Shown here piece after piece: positions 6,374 to 7,213 of a stretch of DNA of 7,213 nucleotides (position 1 is its first letter; each line of letters starts with the position of its first letter). This DNA comes from Planctomycetota bacterium (GTDB taxonomy: Bacteria; Planctomycetota; GCA-002687715): positions 2,196-9,408 of the forward strand of contig JABSRK010000131.1 in assembly GCA_013213915.1 (NCBI GenBank), read 5' to 3'. The notes beneath the pieces are model-generated. The model saw nothing but the letters and a program-made list of their open reading frames with translations, did no database searches and was not told the DNA's origin. Both the position numbers and the translations under genes were made by a program.

Positions 6374-6398
6374 GGGCGGGAAATGGAAAGCTGTGGAC
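6374..6398 (+). promoter_or_regulatory. Candidate MraZ binding repeats (mraZ autoregulation)
   Basis: TGGAA (6384-6388) and TGGAC (6394-6398) are direct repeats exactly 10 bp apart, with a weaker match GGGCG in the same phase at 6374-6378. MraZ in other bacteria (E. coli: TGGGN separated by 5-nt spacers) binds such 10-bp-phased repeats upstream of its own gene. The placement, about 75-100 bp before the mraZ start, fits. Only two of three boxes are good, so this is a candidate site. Confidence 0.4.
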
Positions 6399-6399
6399 T

Positions 6400-6446
6400 G
6401 GCCGACCCCTTCGGGGCACATCTCCGGGAAGGGTCGGCCTGCTTCC
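6400..6446 (+). promoter_or_regulatory. Overlapping hairpins in the mraZ leader
   Basis: GGCCGACCC (6400-6408) pairs perfectly over 9 bp with GGGTCGGCC (6431-6439). Past one bulged C, TTC/GAA adds 3 bp. Within it, CCC TTCG-loop GGG (6407-6416) forms a very stable C(UUCG)G hairpin. The right arm overlaps GGAAG/CTTCC (6427-6446), which excludes the long stem. No T tract follows. A role in transcript folding or attenuation of the mraZ-rsmH operon is inferred. Confidence 0.4.
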
Positions 6447-6474
6447 AGGCGAGCGCGGATTCAAGAAGATCATC

Positions 6475-6972
6475 ATGAGTCGGTACGCGGGAATCACGGT
6501 AGACGCCAAGCGCCGTTGGGCGCTCCCGCAGATGTTCCGTCATGAGCTCAACAAGGCCGAGGCTGCCGACGGAACCTGGGCATTCTACATCGGCTACGAG
6601 GAGGACGGCTGCCTGTACCTCCTGACTCCCGATCAGTACGACGCGTACGCCACGGAGCTCGATCGGCTCTTCGACGACGGAGACCCGGACGATCGGGCGA
6701 CGCGGACCCAGATCCTCGGCAACTTCCAGCGCGTCCACACCGACAACGCGAACCGCCTGACGATTCCCGAGGAGCACGCCGAGATCGCTGGACTCAGCGG
6801 CAAGATCGACCTGGTCTCGGGCGACCGTCGTTCGGAGATCTGGCAGTCCGACGCGTTGCGTCGGCGCCGTGAAGACGGTCAGCAGTCAGCGCTCGAGCGC
6901 CTGGCTGATCGTCGCGCACAAACAGCAACTACTCGCTCCCTCACCATGGGGAGCGCTGGAGAGGGCAGTTGA
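6475..6972 (+). CDS. mraZ: MraZ, transcriptional regulator of the division/cell wall cluster
   Basis: MraZ is a DNA-binding protein with two AbrB/SpoVT-like halves, which oligomerises into rings and regulates the dcw operon that it usually heads. The 165 residues show both halves. The first has VDAKRRWALPQMFRHEL (9-25) and GCLYLLTPDQY (45-55). The second has TDNANRLTIPEEH (89-101), then IAGLSGKIDL and EIWQ (121-124). The D-x3-R DNA-contact pattern is present twice (D10-R14, D90-R94), but the usual glycine before each arginine is replaced by Arg and Asn. A basic, Arg-rich tail of about 40 residues (124-165) follows the second half. The ATG at 6475 gives the normal short N terminus; only a weak AAGAAG precedes it. 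The gene is followed after 96 bp by rsmH, the classic dcw order, which strongly supports the call. Its leader carries a candidate MraZ site and hairpins. Confidence 0.92.
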   Translation: MSRYAGITVDAKRRWALPQMFRHELNKAEAADGTWAFYIGYEEDGCLYLLTPDQYDAYATELDRLFDDGDPDDRATRTQILGNFQRVHTDNANRLTIPEEHAEIAGLSGKIDLVSGDRRSEIWQSDALRRRREDGQQSALERLADRRAQTATTRSLTMGSAGEGS

Positions 6973-7016
6973 ACGGTCACGGGATCCCGGTGGCCGGACT
7001 ATCGCGCGTCGCGTCC

Positions 7017-7050
7017 GTTGGGGGACGTTCGCGGCGGCGGTTGGGGGACG
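7017..7050 (+). repeat. Two perfect 11-bp direct repeats upstream of rsmH
   Basis: GTTGGGGGACG occurs at 7017-7027 and 7040-7050, 23 bp apart start to start, about two helical turns. The second copy ends 18 bp before the rsmH start codon. The shared TTGGGGG core also occurs at 6169-6175 and 6284-6290 in the upp-mraZ gap. The arrangement suggests a protein-binding site, possibly for MraZ given its preference for TGGG-type repeats, but this is inference. Confidence 0.4.
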
Positions 7051-7068
7051 GGATCTGCGGGTTCTTCC

Positions 7069-7213
7069 ATGACGGACAAACGACTCCACGAGCCGGTCCT
7101 GGAGGAGGCGGTCATCGATCGTCTGGCTCCGGAGCCTGGGGACGTCATGGCGGATCTCACGGTAGGCGCCGGTGGTCATGCGGCCCGAATTCTGGGGAGG
7201 GTCGGACCGCAGG
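7069..7213 (+). CDS. rsmH: 16S rRNA (cytosine-1402 N4) methyltransferase RsmH, N-terminal part
   Basis: The frame opens at ATG 7069 and runs off the window after 48 complete codons. RsmH (formerly MraW) methylates N4 of C1402 in the 16S rRNA decoding centre using S-adenosylmethionine. Residues 7-11 read HEPVL, the family's H-x-PVL opening, and residues 29-37 read DLTVGAGGH, the SAM-binding motif I (D-x-T-x-G-x-GGH), at the expected distance. Position directly after mraZ is the conserved dcw order. The start is supported because HEPVL normally lies within the first ten residues or so; no clear ribosome site is seen, the upstream bases being G-rich direct repeats and then GTTCTTCC. The rest of the gene lies outside the window. 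Confidence 0.93.
   Translation, partial: MTDKRLHEPVLEEAVIDRLAPEPGDVMADLTVGAGGHAARILGRVGPQ

Larger units (their letters stand above)
6164..6474. other. Divergent intergenic region between upp and mraZ
   Basis: This 311-bp gap has no convincing gene but much structure. On the upp side (6169-6206) three arms, TTGGGGGC, GCCCCAA and TTGGGGC, can pair in two mutually exclusive ways. An 8-bp direct repeat GTGCGCAG, each copy containing the palindrome TGCGCA, lies at 6219-6226 and 6234-6241. A second copy of GATTGGGGGC (first at 6167-6176) is at 6282-6291. On the mraZ side there are phased TGGA repeats (6374-6398) and overlapping hairpins (6400-6446). I see no promoter with good -35 and -10 boxes in either direction; TAAAGT at 6345-6350 is the best -10-like hexamer toward mraZ. 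Confidence 0.6.

Noticed and set aside
6186..6509. Open frame of 107 codons on the minus strand across the upp-mraZ gap
   Set aside because: It overlaps the mraZ start and the structured leader, and its composition and lack of motifs do not suggest a protein.
6980..6989. 10-bp palindrome CGGGATCCCG just after mraZ
   Set aside because: It is short and GC-rich, has no supporting context such as a T tract or promoter, and is expected by chance at this composition.

Overview
This is a GC-rich bacterial chromosomal segment made of housekeeping genes, with third codon positions mostly G or C. The set is dnaE, a HEAT-repeat lipoprotein, a putative zinc-binding protein, upp, mraZ and the start of rsmH. 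The style of the proteins suggests Planctomycetota, perhaps Phycisphaerae-like: a divergent MraZ with altered DNA-binding motifs, an RsmH with an unusual TVGAGGH loop, and a HEAT-repeat lipoprotein. No rRNA or marker phylogeny is available, so this placement is an inference. I see no mobile element, CRISPR array, tRNA or rRNA.

Layout. Bases 1-110 hold the C-terminal end of a membrane protein on the plus strand. It converges on dnaE across a 21-bp gap that contains a perfect GC hairpin. The replicative polymerase DnaE (1152 aa) runs on the minus strand from 3590 to 132. A 229-bp divergent gap then carries a hairpin in the dnaE leader and a promoter-like site with a perfect 12-bp palindrome. 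That gap leads to a two-gene plus-strand unit: a HEAT-repeat lipoprotein (3820-4881) and, 28 bp later, a 180-aa protein with a C-x2-C...H-x2-C pattern (4910-5452). This unit converges on upp, uracil phosphoribosyltransferase, on the minus strand (6163-5507). A 311-bp divergent gap rich in inverted repeats separates upp from mraZ (6475-6972). After 96 bp, rsmH begins at 7069 and runs off the end of the window.

How the genes relate. mraZ followed by rsmH is the conserved head of the division and cell wall (dcw) cluster, in which MraZ is a transcriptional regulator that commonly binds short direct repeats upstream of its own gene. dnaE and upp are each the only recognised gene of their transcription unit visible here, in DNA replication and pyrimidine salvage. 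The lipoprotein and zinc-protein pair has no assignable function.

I found no obvious new multi-gene system. The signals most worth a second look are non-coding: alternative hairpins just before the upp start codon; 10-bp-phased TGGA repeats and overlapping hairpins in the mraZ leader; an 11-bp direct repeat in front of rsmH; and the palindrome over the predicted promoter of the lipoprotein gene.
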